From: Terriglobus roseus
GTDB lineage: Bacteria; Acidobacteriota; Terriglobia; Terriglobales; Acidobacteriaceae
DNA: 64,000 nt
Direction: 5' to 3'
NCBI RefSeq assembly: GCF_900102185.1
Contig: NZ_LT629690.1
Coordinates: 930,001 to 994,000 of the forward strand
Part shown: piece after piece, positions 17,695-27,318 of the stretch
Layout of the letters: the number at the start of each line of letters is the position of its first letter
How positions within the stretch are numbered: position 1 is the stretch's first letter
Notes under the pieces: model-generated
Told to the model about the DNA's origin: nothing
Seen by the model: the letters and a program-made list of their open reading frames with translations, nothing else
Databases searched by the model: none
Translations under genes and position numbers: made by a program

Positions 17695-17724
17695 AAAGAG
17701 GAGCGGTGATTGCCGCTCCTCTTT
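17695..17724 (-). terminator. Rho-independent terminator after the receptor gene
   Basis: Perfect 12-bp stem (AAAGAGGAGCGG / CCGCTCCTCTTT) with a 6-nt loop, immediately after the receptor stop at 17735. It partly insulates the lyase and permease genes downstream on the same strand. Confidence 0.8.
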
Positions 17725-17734
17725 ATGTTGTGAG

Positions 17735-20599
17735 TTAGAACTGTACGGCAACGCCCCATTGCACGATGCGCTGTTCCAGCACGGTACTGCGGTTGATGGT
17801 GGGCGCCACACTGGTGGCGATACCCGTTGCAGCGGTTACTGCCTGTGTGTAAGAGATGTTTGTGACGTTGTTGTGATTGAAGATATTGTTCGCTTCTAGC
17901 AGGAATGAAGGAGCAATCCGCTCCCAGATCTTCGGGAAGGTGCGCGTATAACGTGCATCTACCTGATAGACAGAAGGGCTACGAAGCGTGTTGCGTCCAA
18001 CGAAAGCTGGTCGGGCTATCGTCTGCGAGGCGTCGTTATAGAAAGTCTGGCTGGAGGCAAGAATCGTTGCCTGATCGCCTGACATTAGGTTTCCGAGGAC
18101 TGACAGCATGTTGTGATTGGCAAGTTCACGGCCGAATTTATTGTTGAAGTTAAACTGCGGCTCTAGAACTCCCGTTAGATTGAATGCATTCGGATGATTG
18201 ACGTTGGAGTTCCCGCGATCGAATTTACGGTTTAACGTGTTCGTGACATTTGCGTTCTGCTCAAATGAGTTCACGTCCGGTGCATCCGAAATGGTGTGCG
18301 ACCAGGTGTAATTTGCATTCAATGACATACCGCGTACCGGAGCCATTACAAAGTTCACGAACATGGCATTGAAGCTTGAGTTTGCTCCGGATTCGACACG
18401 ATTTACCTGGTTATAGCGGGCATCATAACGAGTAGCGCCGTTGATCGCACTGCTGAAGGTGGGACGGCCGTCTGCCAAAGAACCAGTTGGAATCCCGTTG
18501 ATGTTGTGCATCCACATCAGGTTCCGGCCATTCGACATGATGTAGCCGACTGTGACGGATGTCTTATTCGTGATCTGTTGAGCGACCTGCAGGTTTGCGT
18601 TCCAGGTGTATTCGTTCTTGAACCTGGGGCTCACGGTTGTGACGTTCTGCGTTGCCACTGTTCCCACGCTGGATGGAATCGTTGGATAGGCAGGAGCCCC
18701 AGCGGTGGTGGGCGTATACGTGTACGACGACGTTCGGTTTGAGCCATCAAGGGTCAACGCATTCGCCCAAAGATCGGTTGGCGTCTGTCCGTAGAAGATA
18801 CCGGACGAGAGCTTTACCGTCGTCGTATTGGTCGCACGATAGCTGAGGCCAAGGCGAGGTGCGAAGTCCGTGTTCGGGACGTTGAAGTTGCGAGAATCCG
18901 TATACGGCGCATTCGGATTAGCTTTCGGAGAGGCGAAGCGGTCCCAGCGCAGACCATATACCGCAGTCAAACGCGGGGATAAAGCCCAGGTGTCCTGAAC
19001 ATATCCACCGTAGAAGAGCGAAGCATACCCAATACCATTCGTATCGGTTTGCGACGCGAAGTTGTCATAGGAGTACAAGTTCGTGCCATTCTTCGCACTC
19101 AGATATGCAGCGACGGAAGCGAACGTATAGCGGTTATACGAAACCAGACGCTTACGGTTTTGAATCTGAGCCAGCAGGAATCCTGCCTTGAATGTATGCG
19201 CGCCGCGGATATAGCTGATGTTTTCAGATCCTGAGGGCTGCTTGTCGGTGTAGATATCGCCCGCGTTGCTGCTGCCATTGAAAGCCGCAATGCCAGTAAT
19301 CACGATGGCTGGACCCTTTCCTGTAGAGGGGCCAGCAAAGTGAGTGTTTGTGCGGTATGGCACGGAGAAACGGAATTCGTTGAGCAGATGGTCGCTGATG
19401 GCCGAGATCCACTGAACGCCGGCCACGTGTGCGCGATCCGAATAGTCCACACCAGCGCTGGTGGCATTGATGCCACCGACCTGCGTGTTGAACGGGAAGC
19501 TGTTTTTGAAGTAGTTGTAGCGCAGGAAGACGGAGTTCTTGGAGTTGATGTTGTAATCAACACGAAAGTCCATGAAAGTTCCATGGAGAAGACCGGGCGC
19601 CGTAACCAATTCTGATGACGGAAGACCAATCGCCGTGGCATTTGCCTGCGTAATGGTGACTACTGATGGGCTTCCGCGAAGAACATGCTCATAGGATCCG
19701 AAGAAGAACAGCTTGTTCTTCTTCACGGGGCCGCCAACGTTAACTGCATGATCTTCCAGGATCAAGTTTGGCTTTGTCGGATTCGTTGCCTTGTTCTGTA
19801 ACAACGGAAATGCCGTGGCATCCACCCACCGCTTGATGAATTCATACTTGCCGTGGAACTCGTTGCTACCTGAGTTCGAGATAACGTTGTACACATTTCC
19901 TGTCGTCCATCCATTTTCAGGCGCGGCCGGGTTCGAGATGGTTTGAACTTCCTTCACAAAGACATTGCCGATCGGGAAGAGACGCAAGCCGATACGATCC
20001 GCCTCTGTGTTTACCATGCCGTCCATCTGGTAGTTGATGCGATCCATCAGGCCGTTGGTGTTCAGCGTACGCGGAATGCCAAGCTCAGGATTCGGGTGGC
20101 CCGAAACGCCCGGCTGGAAGACGATGAAGTTATATGGATTGCGTGAGGTGAGCGGCGCGTTCTGAATTTCAGCGGTGGAAAGCGTACGCTCGACGTTCAA
20201 GTTCGTGGGATCGATTGACACATCGGATGCTTCCACTGTGACGGCAGTATCCGCGGAACCAACTTTAAGATCGCCATCGATTACGGATTCCGTACCCGCG
20301 TTTAAGTTGACTGCGGAAACATTTAGTGGAGAGAAACCAGGTGACGTGATCTTCACCGTATATGCACCCAACGGCAAATTGATGAGCACATAGTAACCAT
20401 CGGATCCCGTGGTTACAGTGCGCTCTACGCCAACAGCGGGATTCGTAACAGTGACGGTTGCGCCAGCGATTGCTGCGCCACTGGGGTCAGAGACCCGTCC
20501 GCGAATGGTTCCGTTAATGGATTGCGACTGGCTCCATGCAGCGGGAGCCGTCGAAAAGAGAATTGCGCACGAGACAAAAATCCTGGACAGCCTGGACAT
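17735..20599 (-). CDS. TonB-dependent receptor, Oar-like
   Basis: 954 residues from the ATG at 20599, chosen because AAGGAGGAG precedes it by a few bases; the open frame continues upstream without a signal peptide. The signal peptide ends near APAAWS-QS. A carboxypeptidase-regulatory domain (GRVSDPSGAAIAGATV, about 30-110) is followed by a plug and a barrel with many alternating beta strands, ending in GVAVQF with the terminal aromatic needed for barrel assembly. It lies 99 bp after a ROK regulator gene. Function as an outer-membrane importer is a family inference; the ligand is unknown. Confidence 0.9.
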   Translation of the reverse strand: MSRLSRIFVSCAILFSTAPAAWSQSQSINGTIRGRVSDPSGAAIAGATVTVTNPAVGVERTVTTGSDGYYVLINLPLGAYTVKITSPGFSPLNVSAVNLNAGTESVIDGDLKVGSADTAVTVEASDVSIDPTNLNVERTLSTAEIQNAPLTSRNPYNFIVFQPGVSGHPNPELGIPRTLNTNGLMDRINYQMDGMVNTEADRIGLRLFPIGNVFVKEVQTISNPAAPENGWTTGNVYNVISNSGSNEFHGKYEFIKRWVDATAFPLLQNKATNPTKPNLILEDHAVNVGGPVKKNKLFFFGSYEHVLRGSPSVVTITQANATAIGLPSSELVTAPGLLHGTFMDFRVDYNINSKNSVFLRYNYFKNSFPFNTQVGGINATSAGVDYSDRAHVAGVQWISAISDHLLNEFRFSVPYRTNTHFAGPSTGKGPAIVITGIAAFNGSSNAGDIYTDKQPSGSENISYIRGAHTFKAGFLLAQIQNRKRLVSYNRYTFASVAAYLSAKNGTNLYSYDNFASQTDTNGIGYASLFYGGYVQDTWALSPRLTAVYGLRWDRFASPKANPNAPYTDSRNFNVPNTDFAPRLGLSYRATNTTTVKLSSGIFYGQTPTDLWANALTLDGSNRTSSYTYTPTTAGAPAYPTIPSSVGTVATQNVTTVSPRFKNEYTWNANLQVAQQITNKTSVTVGYIMSNGRNLMWMHNINGIPTGSLADGRPTFSSAINGATRYDARYNQVNRVESGANSSFNAMFVNFVMAPVRGMSLNANYTWSHTISDAPDVNSFEQNANVTNTLNRKFDRGNSNVNHPNAFNLTGVLEPQFNFNNKFGRELANHNMLSVLGNLMSGDQATILASSQTFYNDASQTIARPAFVGRNTLRSPSVYQVDARYTRTFPKIWERIAPSFLLEANNIFNHNNVTNISYTQAVTAATGIATSVAPTINRSTVLEQRIVQWGVAVQF

Positions 20600-20698
20600 G
20601 AAACTCCTCCTTGAAAAGAGACAAGACAATGAACCGGATGCTGCAACTGCGAGTAATGTGAGAAACGCCAATAATTGCTGGCGAACACCGTGAAACGG

Positions 20699-21961
20699 TT
20701 AGAACAGCAGCTGTGTTTCGGTAGCAGCAAGGGATTGCGCGATAGCTCCGAATAGTTGGGCTTTTGTGCCCAGAGACGAAGAACGCAACCTTGGCAAAGC
20801 GAAATCGTTTTCGCGTAAACATCGCTCTGTAGCGCTACAGAGCGCCGGATGTGCACCCACACCTCCACCCAACACAATCAGTTCGGGGTTGAAGAGGAGC
20901 GAAATACTGCTGAGAGCGTCCGCCAGTACGCGTGACGTATTCTCAAGAATCTGTTCGGCAGTGGTGTCGCCTTCCAGAGCAAGATCGAAGATCTGGGTTG
21001 CGCGCATCTGCATGCGTGCCCGATCGTTTATGCCTGCTTGCCGAAGAAGTTTCTTCCATTGCAATTCGACACCTTCGCCACCAATGACGCGTTCAAGCTG
21101 ACCCGTATCGCGCATGCGGACGCGTTGGCGGTCCATCCCTACGACAGGGAGATAACCAATTTCGCCTGCAGACCAGTTCGCACCGCGATGGAGTGCGCCT
21201 CGCAAAAAGATGCCAGCGCCAACTCCCGTTCCAATCGCGATAAAGATGAAATCATCAACACCGCGCGCTACGCCTTCAGCAAACTCGCCCACGGAAGCAA
21301 GGTTCACATCGTTGTCAACGCCGGCGGAAATGTTTAGATCACGTTCCAGCAAAGTCTTAAAGGGAACGTCATTCCAACCCGAAAGGTTTGGGGCAGCCAA
21401 TACAACGCCGCGATCAATATCTGTCATGCCGGGAGCACCGGCTGTGATGTGGAGAATTCTACGCTTTTCCGGAAGGCTGGCCATCATCGCGTCCAGTCCC
21501 TGACGGATATGGGCAATGACACCCCGTGGCGTTTTTCCTTTTTCTGCCAGCTTGTCTTCCCATTCGGCAACCGGATTGCCGTTCAGATCAGCAAGCATCA
21601 TCCGTACGTATGTGCCGCCGATGTCGGCCGCTGCTACATAACCGTGCGATGCATTAAAGCGGAGCATTGCAGGCGGACGGCCTCCGGAAGATACGCCTTC
21701 TCCCCCATCCTCTACAAGTCCGCGCTCAATCAGGTCAGACACTGCAAGCGTGACCGTGGGAACAGCCAACCCTGAGATACGTGCCAGGTCAGCACGAGAG
21801 CAGGGGGAATGTTTGCGCATCAGGTGAAGCAGCAGGCGCTGATTGGTCTTGCGCAATTGCGCCGGACGCGCGGGCTCGCCCGTTACCTCTGTCTTGGTGC
21901 GCAGAGGGGCGGTGGTGCGAGTGGAAGGGCGACGGCGAGTTGGGACCAGGCGGCGTTTCAC
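20699..21961 (-). CDS. ROK-family transcriptional regulator
   Basis: 420 residues. An N-terminal winged helix-turn-helix (SRADLARISGLAVPTVTLAVSDLIERG, about 53-80) precedes the ROK sugar-kinase-like domain with a nucleotide-binding DIGGTYVRMMLAD and the GAGIFLRGALHRGANWSAGEIGY region. The canonical ROK zinc motif (CxCGxxGC) is not evident; the segment after GEIGY reads VVGMDRQRVRMRDTGQLE. It is probably a sugar-responsive repressor of itself and the receptor gene. The start is GTG 21961, with no clear ribosome-binding site. A TATAAT box at 21979-21974 predicts a transcript starting only about 6 bases before it, so translation may be nearly leaderless. Confidence 0.85.
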   Translation of the reverse strand: MKRRLVPTRRRPSTRTTAPLRTKTEVTGEPARPAQLRKTNQRLLLHLMRKHSPCSRADLARISGLAVPTVTLAVSDLIERGLVEDGGEGVSSGGRPPAMLRFNASHGYVAAADIGGTYVRMMLADLNGNPVAEWEDKLAEKGKTPRGVIAHIRQGLDAMMASLPEKRRILHITAGAPGMTDIDRGVVLAAPNLSGWNDVPFKTLLERDLNISAGVDNDVNLASVGEFAEGVARGVDDFIFIAIGTGVGAGIFLRGALHRGANWSAGEIGYLPVVGMDRQRVRMRDTGQLERVIGGEGVELQWKKLLRQAGINDRARMQMRATQIFDLALEGDTTAEQILENTSRVLADALSSISLLFNPELIVLGGGVGAHPALCSATERCLRENDFALPRLRSSSLGTKAQLFGAIAQSLAATETQLLF

Positions 21962-21987
21962 GGATTGAGAAGGATTATAAGGAATAT

Positions 21988-22013
21988 TTAAAAAGTTGGT
22001 GAAAACTTTTTAA
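21988..22013. promoter_or_regulatory. 26-bp perfect palindrome, candidate ROK operator
   Basis: Arms TTAAAAAGTT (21988-21997) and AACTTTTTAA (22004-22013) are perfect inverted repeats with a 6-bp spacer. The site lies between the ROK gene and the divergent PIG-L gene and overlaps the expected -35 position of the ROK promoter (TATAAT at 21979-21974). Confidence 0.6.
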
Positions 22014-22090
22014 TTGTCGTTTAGAAAGGTTGTCAACAAATGATTTCGTTCCGTCGGGCACGAATCGATGTGAGGGGGCAAGTGCGATCT

Positions 22091-24964
22091 ATGAGGCGAA
22101 TTGTGAGTGTTGAGAGCAGAAATAGAGCTGTACGCGCGTTCGTTTACTGTCTACCGCTTGCTGTTGTTGCGGTACAGGCGACTGCACAAACGCCTGTGAC
22201 TGAGCCGATGAAGATTGCTGTTGACGCGTCCTACGCTCAGCCCTTGCCGATTGAGCGCGGTGCTCCGGGACTGGCGGAATCGCTACGCAAATTACATACG
22301 CGGGCAAGTCTCATCCAGATCAACGCTCACCCGGATGACGAAGACGGAGGCATGCTGGCTTACGAGAGTCGTGGAGTCGGCGCAGATGTATCGTTGCTGG
22401 CCTTGAATCGTGGCGAAGGTGGTCAGAATGTGATGACCGGCGACTTCTGGGACCAGCTTGGCATCTTGCGGACGATGGAGCATCAGGCGGCAAACCGTTA
22501 TTACGGATCGCACCTGTTCTATACGCGTGTTGCGGATTTCGGTTTCTCAAAGACGCTTGAAGAAGCCTTGAAGCAGTGGAATCACGACCGCGTTCTGGAA
22601 GACGTGGTGCGCGTTGTACGAACGGTTCGCCCAATGGTGGTGACCAGTGTTTTTGCCGGATATGTTTCTGACGGCCACGGGCATCATCAGACCGCCGGTG
22701 TGATGGCTCAGGAAGTATTCAATGCTGCGGCCGATCCGAAGATGTTTCCGGACCAGATCAAGGAAGGCCTCCTGCCGTGGAAGCCGCTGAAGGTCTATGC
22801 ACGCGTGCCATTTGCGCAGGTCACTCCGAAGGGCATCTTCGACTATGCAACCAACAAGTGGGAGCCAGTTGCATTTAAGAACTATGTGACCGGAGAGCCC
22901 ATCCAGGGTGTTCCGTCGGTGACTCTGACTGTCCCAGAGAGTGAATACAACGCGTTGTATGGCCGCAACTATCTGCAGGTGGCGCGGGAAGGATTGAACG
23001 AGCAGAAGTCGCAGACGGGCGGCGTAGCCATTCCGCCACCGGGTAAATTCGACAGCCCATATCACCTTTACGCATCGCGCGTAACGGCAACAGTGCCTGC
23101 TCATGAGGAATCGTTCTTCGATGGCATCGACACATCGCTACCTGCGATTGCTAGTTATCTTCCGACCGGCGCACAAGCAGAAGTTCGCATGAAGTTAGAG
23201 GCGATCGCCGCGACCGTTGATGAGGCTACGCAGAAATACAACGCAAATGATCCATCGGCGAGTGCGCCAGCATTGGCAAAGGGCCTGTCGTTGACGCGTG
23301 GACTTATCGCCGAGTTGAAAGCGTCAAAGCTTCCAGATGAAGCTCGTTACAACGCATTGCATGAGTTGCAGATCAAGGAAGGGCAGTTTAACTTCGCGCT
23401 GGGACAGGCGCTTGGCGCTTCATTGCTGGCGAGTGTGCAGACGTCACTCCCAGGCCAGAGCCAGGGGCGATCTGGTCCCATGGGTGGGGGAGACAATGTT
23501 TTCTCCACTGCTTCCGGCAGTCCGACGGCGATTCCTGGACAAGCGCTGTTAGTGGGAGTGCATGTCGCCGCGCAGGGAAGCCAGCCATTGCAGGTGGATG
23601 CTGTGGCATTGTCACCCAATACGGGTGGCGAATGGAAAATGACGGAGCAGAAGGGAATCACTGGCTCTATCGCAGCAGGAACGGCGCAGGATGCGTATAT
23701 CGCTGCGACTGTGCCACTGAATGCTCCATACACGGCGCCTTACTTTGAACGACCCAACCTCGAGCAGAGCTACTACAACCTCACATCGCCCCAATACGTC
23801 ACGTTGCCTGTGATGTCCTATCCACTGACGGCGGTTGCTACGTACACCTACAACGGTGTGAAGGGCGAGCTTCGCAGTGTGGTGCAGACAGCGCATCGTT
23901 ATAACGGTCTGGGCGTAGTGATGGAACCCTTGCTGGTTGCCCCAGCCATCAGTGTTCGGGTGACTCCACCCGCTGGCGTTATGCCTTTGAAGGCTGGCAG
24001 CGTATCACTCGATGTGACAGTGCATTCGGATGTTAAAGGGCCTGCGCAGGGGACGTTGGAATTGAAGCTACCAAGCGGATGGACAGCTTCTCCTGCAACG
24101 CAGACCTTTGCCACCAAACGCGATGGAGAAGATATGAATCTCCATTTTGTGATCACGCCGAAGAATGTGGAAGCGAAGACGTACGAGATTGCCGCGGTGG
24201 CGAAGTACGCTGGCAAGGAGTATGCAAGCGGCTTCCAAACCATCGGCTATGCCGGTATCACGCCCTATCCGCAGTACAGAGATGCGAAGTTCCGTACGAC
24301 GGGTGTCGACGTGACAGTGGCTCCGAACCTGAAGATCGCTTACATCATGGGAACGGGCGAGGAGGTTCCGCAGTCGCTGAAGGATATCGGCATTAACGTA
24401 ACGCAGCTGTCCAGTGATGACATTGCAAAGGCCGACCTCAACGGATACGACTGCATCATTCTTGGCATTCGTACCTATGCAGCGCGACCAGAGCTTCGCA
24501 CCTACAATCAGCGCCTACTGGATTACGTGAAGAACGGCGGCGTGGTCGTAAGCGAGTATCAGTCGCCAGAGTACGAGCGGGACTTTGCCCCTTATGTGAT
24601 TCCAGTGACACGCGAGGCGGAGAAGGTGGTGGAGGAAGATGCAAAGGTAAGCATCTTGAAGCCGAATGATCCTTTGTTTACCTGGCCAAACCATATCGTT
24701 CCCGCCGACTTCAACAATTGGGTGGAAGAGCGTGGCCACGGTTTTCCGGGGGCGTTCGATCCGAAGTATGTTGCGTTGACCGAAGTACATGATCAAGGCC
24801 AGGATCCACAGCAGGGCGGCCTGATCTATGCGCAGTACGGTAAAGGATATTACGTATATCTAGCCTATGCATTCTTCCGGCAGATGCCGGAAGGCGTGCC
24901 GGGAAGCTTCCGCATCATGGCGAATCTGATCAGTGCAAAGAAAAACCCCAATCTCTCGCACTGA
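22091..24964 (+). CDS. Secreted PIG-L/LmbE deacetylase-family protein with C-terminal additions
   Basis: 957 residues from ATG 22091 (ATG 22040 is possible). The signal peptide (LPLAVVAVQATAQ) is followed by a PIG-L domain with the zinc motif NAHPDDEDGG and the later GHGHHQTAG metal-binding segment, about residues 60-260. Such enzymes remove N-acetyl groups from sugars. A middle helical part (MKLEAIAATVDEATQKYNAN) and Ig-like beta domains follow (ISVRVTPPAGVMPLKAGSV; WTASPATQTF). From about residue 740 a flavodoxin/amidotransferase-like fold is suggested by IAYIMGTGEEVPQSLKDIG and LLDYVKNGGVVVSEY. At more than 900 residues it is far larger than single-domain LmbE proteins. Periplasmic or extracellular processing of an N-acetylated glycan is inferred. 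It is divergent from the ROK gene across the palindrome and may share its regulator. Confidence 0.83.
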   Translation: MRRIVSVESRNRAVRAFVYCLPLAVVAVQATAQTPVTEPMKIAVDASYAQPLPIERGAPGLAESLRKLHTRASLIQINAHPDDEDGGMLAYESRGVGADVSLLALNRGEGGQNVMTGDFWDQLGILRTMEHQAANRYYGSHLFYTRVADFGFSKTLEEALKQWNHDRVLEDVVRVVRTVRPMVVTSVFAGYVSDGHGHHQTAGVMAQEVFNAAADPKMFPDQIKEGLLPWKPLKVYARVPFAQVTPKGIFDYATNKWEPVAFKNYVTGEPIQGVPSVTLTVPESEYNALYGRNYLQVAREGLNEQKSQTGGVAIPPPGKFDSPYHLYASRVTATVPAHEESFFDGIDTSLPAIASYLPTGAQAEVRMKLEAIAATVDEATQKYNANDPSASAPALAKGLSLTRGLIAELKASKLPDEARYNALHELQIKEGQFNFALGQALGASLLASVQTSLPGQSQGRSGPMGGGDNVFSTASGSPTAIPGQALLVGVHVAAQGSQPLQVDAVALSPNTGGEWKMTEQKGITGSIAAGTAQDAYIAATVPLNAPYTAPYFERPNLEQSYYNLTSPQYVTLPVMSYPLTAVATYTYNGVKGELRSVVQTAHRYNGLGVVMEPLLVAPAISVRVTPPAGVMPLKAGSVSLDVTVHSDVKGPAQGTLELKLPSGWTASPATQTFATKRDGEDMNLHFVITPKNVEAKTYEIAAVAKYAGKEYASGFQTIGYAGITPYPQYRDAKFRTTGVDVTVAPNLKIAYIMGTGEEVPQSLKDIGINVTQLSSDDIAKADLNGYDCIILGIRTYAARPELRTYNQRLLDYVKNGGVVVSEYQSPEYERDFAPYVIPVTREAEKVVEEDAKVSILKPNDPLFTWPNHIVPADFNNWVEERGHGFPGAFDPKYVALTEVHDQGQDPQQGGLIYAQYGKGYYVYLAYAFFRQMPEGVPGSFRIMANLISAKKNPNLSH

Positions 24965-24998
24965 TTAAGTATCAGAGAGTTCCCTGTGCTCGGAAGTG

Positions 24999-25832
24999 CT
25001 AGTGCGTGGCTTGGCCGTGTAGGCGAAGATACGTTGCTAGCTCTTCCGGGCGATTTGTCTGGATGCCATTAGCTCCTTGGTCGATTGCTCTCTGCCAGAA
25101 TTCGGGCGTATCGGCTTCGTCCAGGCGATCGACGAATATCTGTGCGTGTGCTTCTTTTGCGACCAGAATCGCTGGTTTCAGGAAGTCGTCGTTATCGAAT
25201 GCAAGGACGGCGATCGGCATGGAATGCAAAAGGAATCGGCTTACATCAGCATTCTGCGCTTCGGGCATCAACCGCAGGGCTGGCAGAATTTTGTGCACTT
25301 CATATAGAAAAAACGAATTGCCGTAGATGACTACGTGATCCTGCATGTCGTGTCGGACGATTGTGTCCACGAGCTGCTGTGGATCGGCGTCTTTGGTGTC
25401 GACGTAGACATTGATTTTGTTGCGAGCAAGATCGAGAGCCTCGTCGAAGGTTGGGACCTTGGTTCCTGTGAATGATGGCGAAAACTTAACGCCCGCATCT
25501 AGTGATCGAATCTGGTCGAATGTGTGGCTCTTTACGTCTCCTTTGCCGTCGGTTGTCCTGTCGAGCGTCCTGTCGTGCATCAGAATCAATTTGCCGTCAG
25601 AGGTGGTACGCACGTCCAGTTCAAAGTAATCCGCGCCAGCATCCGCGGCGGCTTGAAAGGCCACCAATGTGTTTTCAGGGTGGTGCAGATGCTCTCCACG
25701 GTGCGCAATAACCACGATCTTTCCCGGTGCTTGAGCTAATGCAGGGGCTGGCCGATACGCAGCCTTAGGCGATTGAGCAAAAGGACTGTTAGTGCTCATG
25801 GCCAGAAAGAAAATGACAGTTGCGTTCAACAC
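24999..25832 (-). CDS. Secreted glycerophosphodiester phosphodiesterase
   Basis: 277 residues with a short signal peptide (MLNATVIFFLAMSTNSPFAQ). GDPD TIM-barrel motifs are clear: VVIAHRGEHLHHPENTLVAF (catalytic His and metal-binding Glu), ELDVRTTSDGKLILMHD (second catalytic His) and LDRTTDGKGDV. It hydrolyses glycerophosphodiesters to glycerol-3-phosphate and an alcohol, probably in the periplasm. Convergent with the PIG-L gene and divergent from the BNR gene; no functional link is evident. Confidence 0.92.
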   Translation of the reverse strand: MLNATVIFFLAMSTNSPFAQSPKAAYRPAPALAQAPGKIVVIAHRGEHLHHPENTLVAFQAAADAGADYFELDVRTTSDGKLILMHDRTLDRTTDGKGDVKSHTFDQIRSLDAGVKFSPSFTGTKVPTFDEALDLARNKINVYVDTKDADPQQLVDTIVRHDMQDHVVIYGNSFFLYEVHKILPALRLMPEAQNADVSRFLLHSMPIAVLAFDNDDFLKPAILVAKEAHAQIFVDRLDEADTPEFWQRAIDQGANGIQTNRPEELATYLRLHGQATH

Positions 25833-26047
25833 GAAGAGGATTCCTCCGAAATTTTGATCGAGCTCACGCGATAACAGATGCCAGTGCAGCGCTGTATCAC
25901 GGATACTTTCATGCAGCGAGGAGTTCTATCCACTGGTTCATTCTCAAGAGCGGAGATTACAGGTTAATGAGCCCCAGTGTTCCGCGAGCGAGACTCGGAT
26001 GGATACGATGTTGCGGTCCAGAGAATGATGAATCGGAGAGTGCCGAA

Positions 26048-27241
26048 ATGAGGATGTATCGGATAGCTGCGGGCATGCTGTTGGCTTCATTGAGTGTGGC
26101 AGGAAACAGCCAGACGAAGAACGCGGAGTCGACGGCGGCAGTGGACGCTCCGGATGGTCTTTCGGCAACGTTATCTCCTGATAAAGATTTACCGAGGGCC
26201 AAGTCTGCCTTCCTTCCGGAATTATTTGCCTCCTCGCATGCTTCGAATTTGCTTCAACTTAAGAACGGCGATCTTCTTTGCGTATGGTTTTCGGGTACTG
26301 CGGAAGGGCAATCGGATGTAGCCATTGTTGTCTCGATTTTGCCCAAGGGATCAATGACATGGGGTAAGACTGTCCGGGTGGATCATGATCCGGCCAAGTC
26401 CTACCAAAACCCTGTTGCCTATCAGGCTCCGAACGGAGATATCTGGATACTGCACACAGCGCAGACAGCAGGCAAAGGACAGGCCGATGCGCAGGTTTTG
26501 AAGACTGTTTCCAAAGATGGCGGAAAGACCTGGAGCGCGCCTGTTGTTCTTTTCGCGGAAGCCGGGGCTTTCACGCGCCAACCCTTTGTTCATGGCGAAC
26601 GCAACGACCTTCTACTTCCTACCTATTACTCAACCAGCGCAGGCATCACGAAGGGCGCGGAGACAAACTATCCCGTTGTTAAATTGAGCGCGGATGGAGG
26701 CCAGACATGGAAGGAGTGCGCTGTTCCCAAAGCTGAGGGCATGGTGCAGATGAGCATTGTGAAGCAGGCACCGGGACGTTATGCTGCGTTTTACCGCAGC
26801 CGTTTTGCAGACAAGATCCATCGTTCAACATCCACCGATGGCTGCAACTGGACGGCTCCCGTGCCAACGCCGTTACCGAATAACAATGCTTCCATTCAGG
26901 CGGCGAAGCTTCGTGATGGGAACATCGTCGTGGTGTTCAACAACACCTCTGGGCATAAACCGGGGCACGTGACCCAGTCGGGTGAACGAGTTCCGGTCTC
27001 GATTGCACTTTCCAGTGATGGCGGTGTTACGTGGAAGTATGTTCGCGATATGGAGACACGCGACAGCCATGCACCACTACCAAAAGGGCAGCGTATGGAA
27101 TACAGCTATCCTGCGGTTCTGCAGCTTGCGAATGGAAAGATCATGGCGAGTTATACATATCGTCGCTTGGGGATAAAAACTGTTCTGATAGATGAGAACT
27201 GGATCAAGCAGGGCACTACAACGGGAGAGTACAAGCCGTAA
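26048..27241 (+). CDS. Secreted sialidase-like BNR/Asp-box protein
   Basis: 397 residues from ATG 26048 (preceded by GGAGAG); the open frame extends to 25820 without a signal. The export signal is MYRIAAGMLLASLSVAGNSQ. Four Asp-box type turns are visible (SKDGGKTWS, SADGGQTWK, STDGCNWT, SSDGGVTWK) in a six-bladed propeller, together with KNGDLLCVWFSGTAEG and FYRSRFADKIHRSTSTDG, as in exo-alpha-sialidase-like proteins of glycan-degrading bacteria. True sialidase activity is uncertain because the arginine triad cannot be assigned safely by eye. It lies near PIG-L and GDPD genes, consistent with degradation of surface or environmental glycans. Confidence 0.82.
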   Translation: MRMYRIAAGMLLASLSVAGNSQTKNAESTAAVDAPDGLSATLSPDKDLPRAKSAFLPELFASSHASNLLQLKNGDLLCVWFSGTAEGQSDVAIVVSILPKGSMTWGKTVRVDHDPAKSYQNPVAYQAPNGDIWILHTAQTAGKGQADAQVLKTVSKDGGKTWSAPVVLFAEAGAFTRQPFVHGERNDLLLPTYYSTSAGITKGAETNYPVVKLSADGGQTWKECAVPKAEGMVQMSIVKQAPGRYAAFYRSRFADKIHRSTSTDGCNWTAPVPTPLPNNNASIQAAKLRDGNIVVVFNNTSGHKPGHVTQSGERVPVSIALSSDGGVTWKYVRDMETRDSHAPLPKGQRMEYSYPAVLQLANGKIMASYTYRRLGIKTVLIDENWIKQGTTTGEYKP

Positions 27242-27318
27242 GACTGCAAGTAACCAACTTCGAGCAAAATGCAATGAAGACGTGGCATCCTGCATAAGCG
27301 GCATGGAGGCAGCGGAAG

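Noticed and set aside
1848-18905. Additional GTATAC hexamers at about 1848, 5191, 18715 and 18900
   Set aside because: They lie inside coding regions and lack the extended GRATTCA match.
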